Positions 22,239-31,484 of a stretch of DNA of 64,000 nt are shown in pieces. The stretch spans positions 124,001 to 188,000 of the forward strand of contig NZ_VCHA01000003.1 in assembly GCF_016597815.1 (NCBI RefSeq). The letters run 5' to 3'. This DNA comes from Marinobacter sp. DY40_1A1. GTDB taxonomy: Bacteria; Pseudomonadota; Gammaproteobacteria; Pseudomonadales; Oleiphilaceae. Position numbers and translations under genes: made by a program. Positions within the stretch are counted from its first letter, which is position 1, and each line of letters opens with the position of its first letter. The notes under the pieces are model-generated. The model did not search any database and was not told where the DNA came from. It saw only the letters and a list, made by a program, of their open reading frames with translations.

Positions 22239-22420
22239 GATATTCGCGGCCCTATTGATATAAAGAAATACATAAGTGATTGCACTGGATAGCGAAAGGC
22301 TAACACGAAGGCAGGATACACCGATTCGCCCCAGGCACGGCTGATTCATAGCGGCTGGGCCAGTGCCAACCCGGCACTGCGCTAATGGGTAGAGAAACTG
22401 CCGGATCGGACGCCAGGAGG

Positions 22421-23371
22421 TTACTGATAATCGGTGAAACTGTGAGGTTCTGCCGCTAGCGCCAGGCACAAACTGCCCGGCCCAATATAAATGCTGCTGG
22501 TGATGCCCATCTGCGACAGCAACAGTTCAACACCATTGTTTTCACAGGCATTTCTGAGCCGGTTCAAGCCGGGCAACTCTTCGATTTCTGTCCAGGCAAG
22601 GCCGCAAGACAAGCTCACGTAAGGCGTGAGCAGGCCGGCCTCGACTCTCGCGGTGGCATAATTCATCACCTTTTCCACCGCGGCCTCAAAACTACGGGTT
22701 TTGGCAACAGGCTGACCTTCAACACCCTGGCCGAACAACACCGGAGTGATATTCAAAGCTTTACCAAGGAATGCAACAACACCCGATATGCTTTTGTCGC
22801 CGCGGCGTCTGGCTCGCTCGCGAATGTAGTGAAGGTCGCGGGGAATAACGCAGGTGTAGATCTTGTCAGAAAAGCGCTCCACTTCATTACGTAGCGCGTT
22901 CTTGGAAAGTTTCTGGTCAATCAGCCTGAGCGTATGAGCCGCCAGCAAACCTTGCCCCGCAAAGATCTGCTTGCTATCAATCACCCGCATGGAGAATTTG
23001 CCTTCTCGGCCCGACGCTGCACGGGCCTGCTCGTAATTCGCCATCACGCTGTTCATAGCTTCAGATGCATTCTGAAAAACCAGACTTCGGCTGCGTGTAA
23101 CTGTTTCACAAATTGCCACATCGTACTCGGGCACGATCTTTTCCATGAACAACTCATGGATCTGTTCGGCGCTAAACGCCTGTGTTTCAGCATGTCGACC
23201 TTTTTGCAGGAGCCCACTCTGATAGAACTCCTGGGTTCTGATAGGATCATGCCGGTCAATATAGGTTTCGCCATCAATTACCGCGGTTACGGGCAGAATG
23301 AACAAGTCATGCTTGCGACTGAATTCGAATGGTAAATCACATGCCGAATCGACGATTAATCCAACTTTCAC
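22421..23371 (-). CDS. DegV-family fatty-acid-binding protein
   Basis: The 316-residue protein belongs to the DegV family, which binds a fatty acid between two domains; in Firmicutes the FakB members present it to a fatty acid kinase. The N-terminal GLIVDSACDLP signature, the FETVTRSRS-type ligand loop (CETVTRSRSLVFQNA) and the C-terminal GITSSIYIGPGS segment are visible. No FakA-like kinase is encoded in this window. Its start overlaps the stop of the upstream ferritin-like gene by 4 bp (ATGA), so the two are translationally coupled. Confidence 0.9.
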   Translation of the reverse strand: MKVGLIVDSACDLPFEFSRKHDLFILPVTAVIDGETYIDRHDPIRTQEFYQSGLLQKGRHAETQAFSAEQIHELFMEKIVPEYDVAICETVTRSRSLVFQNASEAMNSVMANYEQARAASGREGKFSMRVIDSKQIFAGQGLLAAHTLRLIDQKLSKNALRNEVERFSDKIYTCVIPRDLHYIRERARRRGDKSISGVVAFLGKALNITPVLFGQGVEGQPVAKTRSFEAAVEKVMNYATARVEAGLLTPYVSLSCGLAWTEIEELPGLNRLRNACENNGVELLLSQMGITSSIYIGPGSLCLALAAEPHSFTDYQ

Positions 23372-24198
23372 ACCACGCCTCCTGCTTTCAGTTCACCGAG
23401 GTTTTTCGCCAAAAGCGCCCTGTTATCTTGCTGCCAGGGATGAAAATCCTTGCGAAAATAGGCCAGAAATTCCGGCAAACACTGGCGCAAAATTCCGGGT
23501 TTCCCCCACAGGAAGTTAAGCCCACCCATCCAGGTGCGGAGACTCCAGAGCTTGCCGTCGGTTTTCAACAGGCTGCAGGTATTCAAGAAGGTGTACTTGA
23601 AGAAGTTCCAGGTTACAAACAGGAAGATAAACCGCCTCAGGTTTTCGTTGCCAACACACTCCCGATACACATCAAAGGCGACTGATTTGTGCTCGGTTTC
23701 TTCTATGGCATGCCAGCGCCAAAGCTGCGCCATAATCGGCGTGGCACCATCCAGCCATTCCGGATGACTTAAAATAGCATTCGCCAATACGGCTGTATAA
23801 TGTTCGGCGCCGCAGGTGCCTGCTAACTGCCGACTCGGTGACAGCTTCCCTACCCACTCCATGTGTTTACGAAAACGGCTATCCAGCCCGTCAATGTCAT
23901 AGCCCCGCGCTTTCAACCCTTCGTTGTAAGCCTTGTGCTCGCGACTGTGTAAAGCTTCCTGGCCAATAAACCCACGGATTTCAGCCTTCAGTTTCGGATC
24001 TTCAATCTTGCCCTGATACAGCCGAACCGCATTGATGAACTGCTGTTCACCATCCGGAAACTGAAGCGATAGTGCATTGAAGAACGCCGTACGAAACGCA
24101 TCATCGCCGTGCCAAAGTGTTTTTAAATCTTCGCTGACATCAAAGTGCAGGTGCCGTGGCTTAACGGACACACCCTCTGGAGTGGAGCTGATGGACAT
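23368..24198 (-). CDS. Ferritin-like putative metal-dependent hydrolase
   Basis: The 276-residue protein resembles the predicted metal-dependent hydrolase family (COG3687/PF10118). Two metal-binding ExxH-type motifs are visible, EALHSREH (about 95) and EETEHKS (about 185), with a further RHLHFDVSE start segment and a C-terminal hydrophobic patch (RRFIFLFVTWNFFKYTF). The fold is probably a four-helix di-iron bundle; the reaction is unknown. AGGAGG lies 5 bases upstream of the ATG. It is coupled to the DegV gene, so a lipid substrate is plausible. Confidence 0.85.
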   Translation of the reverse strand: MSISSTPEGVSVKPRHLHFDVSEDLKTLWHGDDAFRTAFFNALSLQFPDGEQQFINAVRLYQGKIEDPKLKAEIRGFIGQEALHSREHKAYNEGLKARGYDIDGLDSRFRKHMEWVGKLSPSRQLAGTCGAEHYTAVLANAILSHPEWLDGATPIMAQLWRWHAIEETEHKSVAFDVYRECVGNENLRRFIFLFVTWNFFKYTFLNTCSLLKTDGKLWSLRTWMGGLNFLWGKPGILRQCLPEFLAYFRKDFHPWQQDNRALLAKNLGELKAGGVV

Positions 24199-24377
24199 GA
24201 CTGCCTCCTGCTTCTATTTATTATAATTTGCGTTTGCTGGACAAAAAAACACCAGCGGCATCAGTCTAATCCCCGGAATGAGGTAGAAGGAAGGGTGGTA
24301 GCAGCAAAAAGGACACATTGTCACAAAATGACACATCGTCAGCGTGCTGAAAGCAGGAATAGTTAAAAAGCCGACAC

Positions 24378-24402
24378 AAAAAAGGGAGGCTATTAGCCTC
24401 CC
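24378..24402 (-). terminator. Terminator of the permease gene
   Basis: On the minus strand GGGAGGC-TAATA-GCCTCCC is followed by six T residues, 57 bp after the permease stop. A second, T-less hairpin (GGTCCC/GGGACC type) lies at 24428-24453. Confidence 0.85.
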
Positions 24403-24458
24403 AAAGTCTTGCAGATCACTTTTTTGATGGTCCCCGGTAAAAACCAGGGACCAAGCAC

Positions 24459-25835
24459 TCAGGATTTATCGGTTTTTGTGGCTCCCGGAGCTTCCGGATC
24501 CGGGGTAAATCCGATCAGTTTGGTTCGCTCAATCAAAAGATAAAGAACCACGCCGGTACCAAGGCCCCAACCTGCTCCATAGACCGCCAATACCACGCCC
24601 ATGGTGCCCGCAATTCCGCGTTCGGTGTTGTTCTCCAGCTGTTCCAGACCAACCATCAAACAGATATAACCGGTCAGCAAAAGAGTCAGGGACAGTGCAA
24701 TGGGCAGAACCGGCTGGAAAAAGCTCACCAGCGGCAGAATAAACAGGGCGATAAAGCCAGTGATCCAGAAGGTACCGCCACCACTGTAGATTGAATCCAT
24801 AGCGTTGCGGCCATACTTGTAACGCTCGGCCATGGTTGCAGTCACGGCCGTCCATATTGGGCCTGCCAGGCCGGGGTATGGCGCGAAGAATGCGTGGCCA
24901 CCATTACGAATGGCGGTTACCAGGTGCACACGGTCGATGCTGTTATCGATGTCTTCATCTTTACGAAGATGATCCACACGGTTCATCAGGGACTGCCCCA
25001 CCACGATATCGCCGAAGGCGATAATGTAGGCAATGATCGCCGTTGGAATGGCATAAAGGAATATTTTGGGGTCGGGGAAGCCAACCGTAAATGGCAGGTA
25101 GTTCCACAACTCGTCAAAGGCCGGTTTGGTAATACCCCACTCAACATTCGGCACATCGTATTCACCCGTGGCGAATCCCACGAGAATAGCCACGATCATG
25201 CCTGGAACCATGCCGTAGTTGGCAATTTTGCGAGCAAAAGAGTTGCTCTCAACAAAGCCCTTGAACGACACAGAGAACATCAGATACAAACAAACCAGAC
25301 CGCCAACAATGAGCGATATAGGCGTATTGGCCACTCGGCCGCCCACTTCAATCTCTCCCATCAGTGCCGCAATACCCGCACCGATAATAATGCCGCCTTT
25401 CATGGAGCGGGGAATCAGATCCACCAGTTTGCTTCCCAGGCGGGTAACGCCGAGGAAAAGGAAAATGATAAACACAAGGAACTGCAGAGCAAACATAGCC
25501 TGAATGGCGTCGGGGCCAGGCTCATAATCACTCAGGAAAAGCAACACCACCGGGATGCCCGGCGTTATCCAGCCTGGTACCAGAGGAACGCCCAACAAGG
25601 CAGGCAGCATAAACCCGATGCCGCAGATCACGGCATAAGCCAAGGCAACATCGTAGGGAACACCCAGGTATTTTTGCAGCAGAGGAATCATGGCAAGACT
25701 GACCACAAACATGATCAAAGCTTGAACCATCTCCGCAAATTCCCAGCGGTAATGAACAAAAGGAAGGCGAACTTTAAAAGGGCCGGCAGGCCAATACGGC
25801 TGCTCTTCCCCGGTCTTACGGTGAAACATTTGCAT
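24459..25835 (-). CDS. NCS2-like multi-pass membrane permease
   Basis: The 458-residue inner-membrane protein has about 12 hydrophobic segments and general resemblance to the nucleobase/ascorbate and SulP-like transporter superfamily (GYAVICGIGFMLPALLG-type first helices, GIIIGAGIAALMGEIEVGG, FGDIVVGQSLMNR, ITGFIALFILPL). No STAS domain follows. The substrate cannot be read. An alternative is a DUF3360-type transporter. GGGAG precedes the ATG. It lies 99 bp downstream of an acyl-CoA ligase on the same strand, so it may import the organic acid that the ligase activates. Confidence 0.75.
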   Translation of the reverse strand: MQMFHRKTGEEQPYWPAGPFKVRLPFVHYRWEFAEMVQALIMFVVSLAMIPLLQKYLGVPYDVALAYAVICGIGFMLPALLGVPLVPGWITPGIPVVLLFLSDYEPGPDAIQAMFALQFLVFIIFLFLGVTRLGSKLVDLIPRSMKGGIIIGAGIAALMGEIEVGGRVANTPISLIVGGLVCLYLMFSVSFKGFVESNSFARKIANYGMVPGMIVAILVGFATGEYDVPNVEWGITKPAFDELWNYLPFTVGFPDPKIFLYAIPTAIIAYIIAFGDIVVGQSLMNRVDHLRKDEDIDNSIDRVHLVTAIRNGGHAFFAPYPGLAGPIWTAVTATMAERYKYGRNAMDSIYSGGGTFWITGFIALFILPLVSFFQPVLPIALSLTLLLTGYICLMVGLEQLENNTERGIAGTMGVVLAVYGAGWGLGTGVVLYLLIERTKLIGFTPDPEAPGATKTDKS

Positions 25836-25934
25836 AGCAGGGTCTCCCGCACACGTTATTTACGCATGCCTGTTTTGTGTTGTTTTTGTAGCTTTATCCG
25901 GCAGTGCCAGGGCTGACACTGCCGGTCAAGGAGG

Positions 25935-27563
25935 TCAGGTCAGTTCTTTGGCTTGATCCCTTAGCAGAAACTTCTGGATCTTGCCTGTAGAGGTCTTGGG
26001 CAACTCCGAGAAAATGACTGTTTTGGGCACTTTGAAGCGAGCCAGGTGCTCACGACAGAAATTGATAATATCTTCCTCGCTCAGATCACCTGCTTCTGGT
26101 TTGAGGGTCACAAATGCACAGGGTGTCTCGCCCCACTTTTCATCCGGGCGGGCCACTACCGCGGCTTCCAGAACAGCCGGGTGTCGGTACAGCGTATCCT
26201 CAACTTCAATGGTGGAGATATTCTCACCACCAGAGATGATGATGTCCTTCAGGCGATCCTTGATTTCCATGTAGCCGTCTTCGTGCCAAACAGCCAGATC
26301 CCCGGTATGGAACCAACCACCGCGGAATGCTTCCTCGGTAGCCTTGGGGGTCTTCAGGTAGCCTTTCATAACGGTGTTGCCGCGCAGGAAGATTTCACCC
26401 ACGGTTTTGCCATCTTTGGGCACCGCTTTCATGGTATTCGGATCGCCCACCATGGTGCCGGCGAGGGTGTGATAGCGCACACCCTGACGAGCTTTGATTT
26501 TGGCCCGATCGTGCAACGGCAGTTCATCCCAGTCAGATTTCCACGCACACACGGTTACCGGACCATACACTTCTGTCAGGCCATACACGTGGGTCACCTT
26601 GATGCCCATTTCTTCAACGGCACCAATAACCTGGGCCGGTGGCGCAGCACCTGCAATCATGGAACGAACTTCGTGATCAATGCCCGCCTTGGACTCAGCT
26701 GGCACGTTCAACAGCGCATTAAGAACAATCGGCGCGCCGCACATATGCGTAACCTGATGCTCTTTGATCAGCTGCAGAATCTTTTCAGGATCTACCCGGC
26801 GCAAACACACGTGAGTGCCCGCCATGGCGGTAATCGTCCAGGGGAAACACCAGCCATTACAATGGAACATAGGCAGTGTCCACAGATATACAGGGTGCAT
26901 ACCCATGGACCAAACCGCCTGGTTACCCAGAGCGTTGATGTAGGCGCCGCGATGGTGATAAACCACACCCTTGGGGTTGCCGGTGGTGCCGGAGGTGTAA
27001 TTCAGTGAAATCGCGTCCCATTCGTTGTCCGGAAAGCTCCACTGAAACTGCGGGTCGCCCTCTTGCAGAAAGGCTTCATAGTCCAAATCGCTGACCTGAA
27101 CCCCTTCGCCGTATTCCGGATCATCCACATCAACAATCAGCGGCTTGTTTTTCAGACGGCTCACCGCATCGCGAACTACCTCACCAAATTCGCGATCGGC
27201 AATTACCACCTTGGCTTCGCCGTGCTCAAGCATGAAGGCAATAGCCTCTGCATCCAGGCGCACATTCAGTGTATTCAGAACCGCGCCCATCATAGGCACT
27301 CCAAAATGACACTCCACCATGGCGGGAATATTAGGCAGCATGGCCGCCACGGTATCTCCCCGCTTGATACCTCGCCCTGTTAGCGCAGATGCAAGGCGCC
27401 GTGAACGGTCGTATGTCTGCGCCCAGTTATAGCGAACAGCTCCGTGGATAATGGAGGGGTAGTCAGGGTAGACGCTTGCCGTGCGTTCGATAAAATCAAT
27501 CGGGGATTGAACAGCGTAATTGGCATCAAGGGGCGCAAGGCCCTGATCGAAGATCGAGGTCAT
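25935..27563 (-). CDS. Acyl-CoA ligase, AlkK-like
   Basis: The 542-residue adenylate-forming ligase converts a fatty or other carboxylic acid to its acyl-CoA with ATP. The phosphate-binding motif YTSGTTGNPKG lies near residue 190, HVYGLTEVYGP and GWFHTGDLAV (about 420) form the adenylate site, and the catalytic lysine is in STGKIQKF at the C-terminus. Length and motifs resemble medium-chain AlkK-type enzymes. GAGGAA lies 6 bases before the ATG. It is divergent from a kinase/regulator pair and upstream of a permease. Confidence 0.92.
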   Translation of the reverse strand: MTSIFDQGLAPLDANYAVQSPIDFIERTASVYPDYPSIIHGAVRYNWAQTYDRSRRLASALTGRGIKRGDTVAAMLPNIPAMVECHFGVPMMGAVLNTLNVRLDAEAIAFMLEHGEAKVVIADREFGEVVRDAVSRLKNKPLIVDVDDPEYGEGVQVSDLDYEAFLQEGDPQFQWSFPDNEWDAISLNYTSGTTGNPKGVVYHHRGAYINALGNQAVWSMGMHPVYLWTLPMFHCNGWCFPWTITAMAGTHVCLRRVDPEKILQLIKEHQVTHMCGAPIVLNALLNVPAESKAGIDHEVRSMIAGAAPPAQVIGAVEEMGIKVTHVYGLTEVYGPVTVCAWKSDWDELPLHDRAKIKARQGVRYHTLAGTMVGDPNTMKAVPKDGKTVGEIFLRGNTVMKGYLKTPKATEEAFRGGWFHTGDLAVWHEDGYMEIKDRLKDIIISGGENISTIEVEDTLYRHPAVLEAAVVARPDEKWGETPCAFVTLKPEAGDLSEEDIINFCREHLARFKVPKTVIFSELPKTSTGKIQKFLLRDQAKELT

Positions 27564-27689
27564 GGGGTGTTCCTCTTTATGAGCCTATTGTTCTTGTGTC
27601 GTATTTGGAAAAGCAGCTAGAGTAGCTATGACTTCTTATAGAGAGAATCTTATTTAATAGAGGTAATACTAGAAATTACACCAAGGTAT

Positions 27690-27707
27690 TATAGTGCAAT
27701 CACTATA
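27690..27707. promoter_or_regulatory. Candidate operator between ligase and kinase genes
   Basis: Palindrome TATAGTG-CAAT-CACTATA in a 168-bp AT-rich divergent gap. FixJ/LuxR-type regulators bind such dyads; the divergently encoded regulator is the obvious candidate, by inference only. Confidence 0.45.
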
Positions 27708-27731
27708 CCGCACCCCAACACGATAGAATCG

Positions 27732-29219
27732 ATGGCTACTATGAGTTTTAGCTTGTCCGATGCAGACCCGCAACCCAGCTTTATACTGGATAGCTCTGCC
27801 AAAACTTTGCAAAGCAATCTCGCCGCTGACAGGTTGTGGCAGGAAAATGGCCTGACAGGCCCATCAGCCACCCTCCCAACCAATACTCAGGCACTGGTTA
27901 CCGCGTCGCTGACACAAGCCAGAGCCATCGAAGACGTAGAAGCCCGCATCAACGACACGATCCTTCTGTGGACATTTGTCCCCTGCCTGGAAACCTCTGA
28001 GGTTTTGGCCCGTGGCCGGGATGCCACAAACGATGTCCTTAACCGGGATCAGGCCATTCGATCGAACCGCTTATACCGGGTGATCACAGAAAATACCACC
28101 GACCTTATTTCGCGGCACGCTCCCGACGGGCGCTTCATAGATGCAACACAGGCTTCATGGCGCCTCCTCGGCTACTGGCCGGAAGAGCTTCGGGGCCGGC
28201 TACTGGAAGACATATTCCAGAGCGATAGCTCTATGCGCCAGTTAACCGAGACCCGCAATCGCCTGCGAGATGACGGCTACGCCACCATGACTCTGGACCT
28301 GACCCACCGTGACGGCAGCAAACGTTGGTTCGAAATCGCAAGCCGGGCCATCAGAGAAACCTACACAGGGGCGGTTGTTGAGGTGGTCAGTGTATCCAGA
28401 GACATCACCGCCAGAGTTGCCTCAGAGGACAACAACCGAAGGCTGGCCGATGAACTTGCGCGTACCGCAAGACTCGCGGCCCTTGGCGAACTGGCTTCCA
28501 GCATTGCCCACGAAATGAATCAGCCTTTGGCGACCATCGTTAACTTTGCCAGCGCCAGCCAGCGTTACCTGAAAAACGCCCGCACACATCCTGAACATCT
28601 TGAGCGTGTCGACGATGGCCTGGAGAAGATCATCCACCATGCCAATCGCGCTTCGGAAGTGATCAAGCACCTCCGAGCCTTCCTTCGTAAAGGTCGGAAA
28701 CGCACAGCAGAAGTTCAGCTAAACGAAACCCTCACAAAAGTTGCCCAACTCTGCCAATGGGAGGCAGATAAACACGATGTAGAGATAATCTGCACCCCGG
28801 CCGACAGCAAGCCCACAATCATTGCAGATCAGGTATTGCTGGAGCAGGTACTGATTAATCTGATCCGTAATGGCATGGAAGCAAATATGGAAGCGCGCGC
28901 CGCCCAAGGAGCCAGCGCGGGTTCCCGCCTGATGCTCTCAGCATCCATAAATAGCGAAGGTGAAACGCTGATTGACGTCACGGATGAAGGGCCAGGCCTT
29001 GATGACCAGGAAATCCGGAAGATGTTTCAGCCGTTTTACACCAACAAGCCCCAAGGGCTTGGACTGGGGCTTTCCATGAGCCGCTCCATTATTGAAGGCT
29101 TTGGTGGCTTTCTGGATGCACGTCCTGCATCAACCGGTGGCCTTACCCTGACCTGCCGCTTCCCGACCGCACCCGCTCACAAACGTATACCCAGCACGGA
29201 GACTGCACCCGATGAGTAA
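27732..29219 (+). CDS. PAS-domain sensor histidine kinase
   Basis: The 495-residue soluble kinase has a degenerate N-terminal PAS-like region (about 10-95), a clear PAS/PAC domain (about 115-230; ENTTDLISRHAPDGRFI, SRDITARVASE), an H-box with His260 (SSIAHEMNQPLATIV) and a HATPase domain (LINLIRNGMEA, DEGPGLDD, GLGLGLSMSRS). There is no membrane helix, so it detects a cytoplasmic signal, as FixL-type kinases do. ATG at 27732 is used; 27741 is an alternative. It overlaps the response regulator gene by 8 bp and is divergent from the acyl-CoA ligase. Confidence 0.93.
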   Translation: MATMSFSLSDADPQPSFILDSSAKTLQSNLAADRLWQENGLTGPSATLPTNTQALVTASLTQARAIEDVEARINDTILLWTFVPCLETSEVLARGRDATNDVLNRDQAIRSNRLYRVITENTTDLISRHAPDGRFIDATQASWRLLGYWPEELRGRLLEDIFQSDSSMRQLTETRNRLRDDGYATMTLDLTHRDGSKRWFEIASRAIRETYTGAVVEVVSVSRDITARVASEDNNRRLADELARTARLAALGELASSIAHEMNQPLATIVNFASASQRYLKNARTHPEHLERVDDGLEKIIHHANRASEVIKHLRAFLRKGRKRTAEVQLNETLTKVAQLCQWEADKHDVEIICTPADSKPTIIADQVLLEQVLINLIRNGMEANMEARAAQGASAGSRLMLSASINSEGETLIDVTDEGPGLDDQEIRKMFQPFYTNKPQGLGLGLSMSRSIIEGFGGFLDARPASTGGLTLTCRFPTAPAHKRIPSTETAPDE

Positions 29220-29856
29220 CGATCCCTCCCAGGAGACATCCACCGTTTACGTTGTTGATGACGATGCTGGCATGCTGGAATCTACCCAGTGGTTACTGGA
29301 GTCTGTTGGCTTGAACGTGCAAGCATACAGCGACGGGCGCAAGTTTCTGGATGCCCTGGGCGATAGCCGGGGCGGCTGCGTGGTGCTGGATGTGCGGATG
29401 CCGGGACTCGGCGGGCTGAACGTTCAGGAAGAGCTGCAAAAGCGCGGCATTGAGTTGCCAATCATTTTCGTATCCGGCCATGCGGATGTGCCAATTGTGG
29501 TGCGCGCGTTCAAATCCGGTGCCTTTGATTTCATCGAGAAGCCATTCAACGAGCAGCTGCTTCTCGACAGCGTGCAGCAGGCATTGGAAGCTCATCATCA
29601 ATCCAGTCATCTGCAACTGGGCGACGAACGGGCTGATGCGCTCATTTCGACGCTTACACGCCGGGAGCGGGATGTATTCCTGCCTATGGCCCAAGGCTAC
29701 ACCAGCCGCGAGATTGCGGATCAACTGGGTGTAAGTGTAAAGACCATCGACCTCTACCGGGCCCGTGTAATGAAGCGACTGGGTGCGGAGCGGCTGCCCG
29801 ATGTTACGGGCATAGCCATCACCGCTGGCCTGCTTGACCCATCAAACCTGCGCTAG
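29212..29856 (+). CDS. FixJ/NarL-type response regulator
   Basis: The 214-residue regulator has a receiver domain (about 11-125, Asp16-Asp17-Asp18 pocket, phospho-acceptor Asp60, EKPFNEQLLLD) and a LuxR helix-turn-helix (about 145-205; TLTRRERDVFLPMAQGYTSREIADQLGVS). It is co-translated with the upstream kinase (overlapping start). The likely targets are the divergent ligase/permease genes. Its last 15 bp overlap the end of the convergent MocR gene. Confidence 0.94.
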   Translation: MSNDPSQETSTVYVVDDDAGMLESTQWLLESVGLNVQAYSDGRKFLDALGDSRGGCVVLDVRMPGLGGLNVQEELQKRGIELPIIFVSGHADVPIVVRAFKSGAFDFIEKPFNEQLLLDSVQQALEAHHQSSHLQLGDERADALISTLTRRERDVFLPMAQGYTSREIADQLGVSVKTIDLYRARVMKRLGAERLPDVTGIAITAGLLDPSNLR

Positions 29857-31254
29857 CTCCTCATGGGCCAGCGCGCCCAGCCTGGCGATGGCCTGGTCGA
29901 TACGCTCGTTCCAGGGATTGCCACCGTTTAGCCGCAGGCAAGACTCAAACTTGTCTGATATGGAAAACATCAGGCCCGGAGCCACGTTAATGTCTTCAGC
30001 CCGCGCTCGATGATAAACCCGAGTGCCAGAAACGCCTGCCGGTAGCTGCACCCAGAGTACAAAGCCGCCTTGTGGCCTGCTGACCGCAGTCCCCACAGGA
30101 AATGACCGCGCAACTGCCGCTCTCATACGCTCTGTGGTTTCCCGATAATTCTGCCGTGCCGAGCGCAGATAACGATCGTACCCACCCTGCTCCAGAAAGT
30201 GTGCCACTGCCAATTGCGGGATCGAAGATGTTGCCAGATTGGAAAAATACTTCTGCTGCCGAGCACCAGCCATGTATCGCCCGGGCAACATCCAGCCCAG
30301 TCTCAACCCCGGCGAAATGGTTTTGGAAAACGAGTTGCAGTAGATAACATTATCCGTGCGATCAAAGGCTTTCGCAGGCTTTGGGCGTTCGCCGGTATGA
30401 TAAAGATCTCCGTAAATGTCATCTTCTATCAACGGCACTCCAGCGGCAGCAAGCATAGACACCAACTGTTTTTTGCGCTCATCCGGCATCCGTGCGCCCA
30501 TGGGGTTGCTGTGATTGCACACCACTACGCAGGCTTTCAGAGGCCACTGCTCCAGGGCCAGCTGCAAGCCTTCAAGACTGAGCCCGTCGGATGGGTGGGT
30601 CGGTATTTCCATCGCCCTTAACCCAACCACTTCCAAAGCCTGAAGAATACCCGGGAACGAGGGCGACTCAACCGCCACTATATCCCCCGGTTGAGTGACG
30701 GCGCGCAAACCCAGAATGATGGCTTCCTGAGCGCCGTTGGTAACCAGCACATCATCCGGCGTAACCGGAACACCAATCGTCGCCATCCTTTGCGCAATCT
30801 GCCTGCGGAATGACGCTTTTCCGGGAAAAGCGTAATCCAGTGTTTCAAGGCCCCGCCGGGCCGCCCAAATCGTACTTTGTTGAATCTGTCGCAACGGCAA
30901 GAACTCCGGATGGGGAATGGCAGTAGCGAGCGGCACCATGCGGTTTTGCTCATCAGCGCACAATTCCAGAGTCATCTCGCGGGCCGTTACCGGCGCCGGG
31001 CGAATCCTGAGCCTGCCCATGACTGGCTCCGGGGCATCGACTGCAGGCAAGCGAACAAAGTAGCCACTGCGCTCCCGGGCCTGAAGATAGCCGCGAGCTT
31101 CAAGTGTTTGGTGCGCCTGCAACACAGTTGAAATACTCACTTCGTACTGTTTACTCAACACCCGCACGCCCGGCAGGCGGTCGCCATCCCGGTAGACACC
31201 GTCCTGAATCAGCGACTGAAGCCTGTCTGCCACCTGGTTGTATAGAGCCCCCAT
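29842..31254 (-). CDS. MocR-type GntR regulator with aminotransferase domain
   Basis: The 470-residue protein fuses an N-terminal GntR winged helix (about 1-70; LPGVRVLSKQYEVSISTVLQAHQTLEARGYL) to a fold-type I aminotransferase domain. The PLP lysine is in YCNSFSKTISPGLRLGW, and NHSNPMGARM and EDDIYGDLY are also seen. Such proteins act as PLP-dependent regulators, not transaminases. The ATG at 31254 is chosen since GAGG lies 8 bases upstream; the longer frame starts with TTG at 31272. It faces the small gene plus phzF-like gene across a repeat-rich gap and probably controls them. Confidence 0.92.
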   Translation of the reverse strand: MGALYNQVADRLQSLIQDGVYRDGDRLPGVRVLSKQYEVSISTVLQAHQTLEARGYLQARERSGYFVRLPAVDAPEPVMGRLRIRPAPVTAREMTLELCADEQNRMVPLATAIPHPEFLPLRQIQQSTIWAARRGLETLDYAFPGKASFRRQIAQRMATIGVPVTPDDVLVTNGAQEAIILGLRAVTQPGDIVAVESPSFPGILQALEVVGLRAMEIPTHPSDGLSLEGLQLALEQWPLKACVVVCNHSNPMGARMPDERKKQLVSMLAAAGVPLIEDDIYGDLYHTGERPKPAKAFDRTDNVIYCNSFSKTISPGLRLGWMLPGRYMAGARQQKYFSNLATSSIPQLAVAHFLEQGGYDRYLRSARQNYRETTERMRAAVARSFPVGTAVSRPQGGFVLWVQLPAGVSGTRVYHRARAEDINVAPGLMFSISDKFESCLRLNGGNPWNERIDQAIARLGALAHEELAQV

Positions 31255-31335
31255 ACTGCCCACCTCACCCAATCAAGAAATCATTTGCCCATTCGGACAG
31301 CCAGCACGCCCATTGCAACAGATCCGCACCAAACC

Positions 31336-31401
31336 GAAACGGTACAGATACCCGGAAAACACATCAGTACAGAGCGGCAATATTTAGCTCTGTACCGGTT
31401 C
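31336..31401. promoter_or_regulatory. Repeat-rich operator region for the MocR regulator
   Basis: An inverted pair GAAACGGTACAG (31336-31347) and CTGTACCGGTTC (31390-31401) differs at one position. A third half-site at 31367 forms a perfect 9-bp inverted repeat (GTACAGAGC-N11-GCTCTGTAC, 31367-31395). Just to the right lies ACAGATT-N5-AATCTGT (31406-31424). MocR proteins typically bind repeated half-sites. Confidence 0.6.
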
Positions 31402-31484
31402 AAAAACAGATTATCTGAATCTGTTATGGCTGTCAGTTCAGGAAGACAATAACAACATCGAAAATCAGAAGAAGGAGTTTCATC

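Noticed and set aside
22361..22379. CAGTGCC-N5-GGCACTG hairpin between the DegV gene and the unknown gene
   Set aside because: No T-run on either strand; too small to call a terminator or operator without comparison.
24894..25916. A 340-codon open frame on the plus strand
   Set aside because: It is the complement of the permease gene; the product is rich in His, Gln and Asn, as usual for antisense reading of membrane protein genes.
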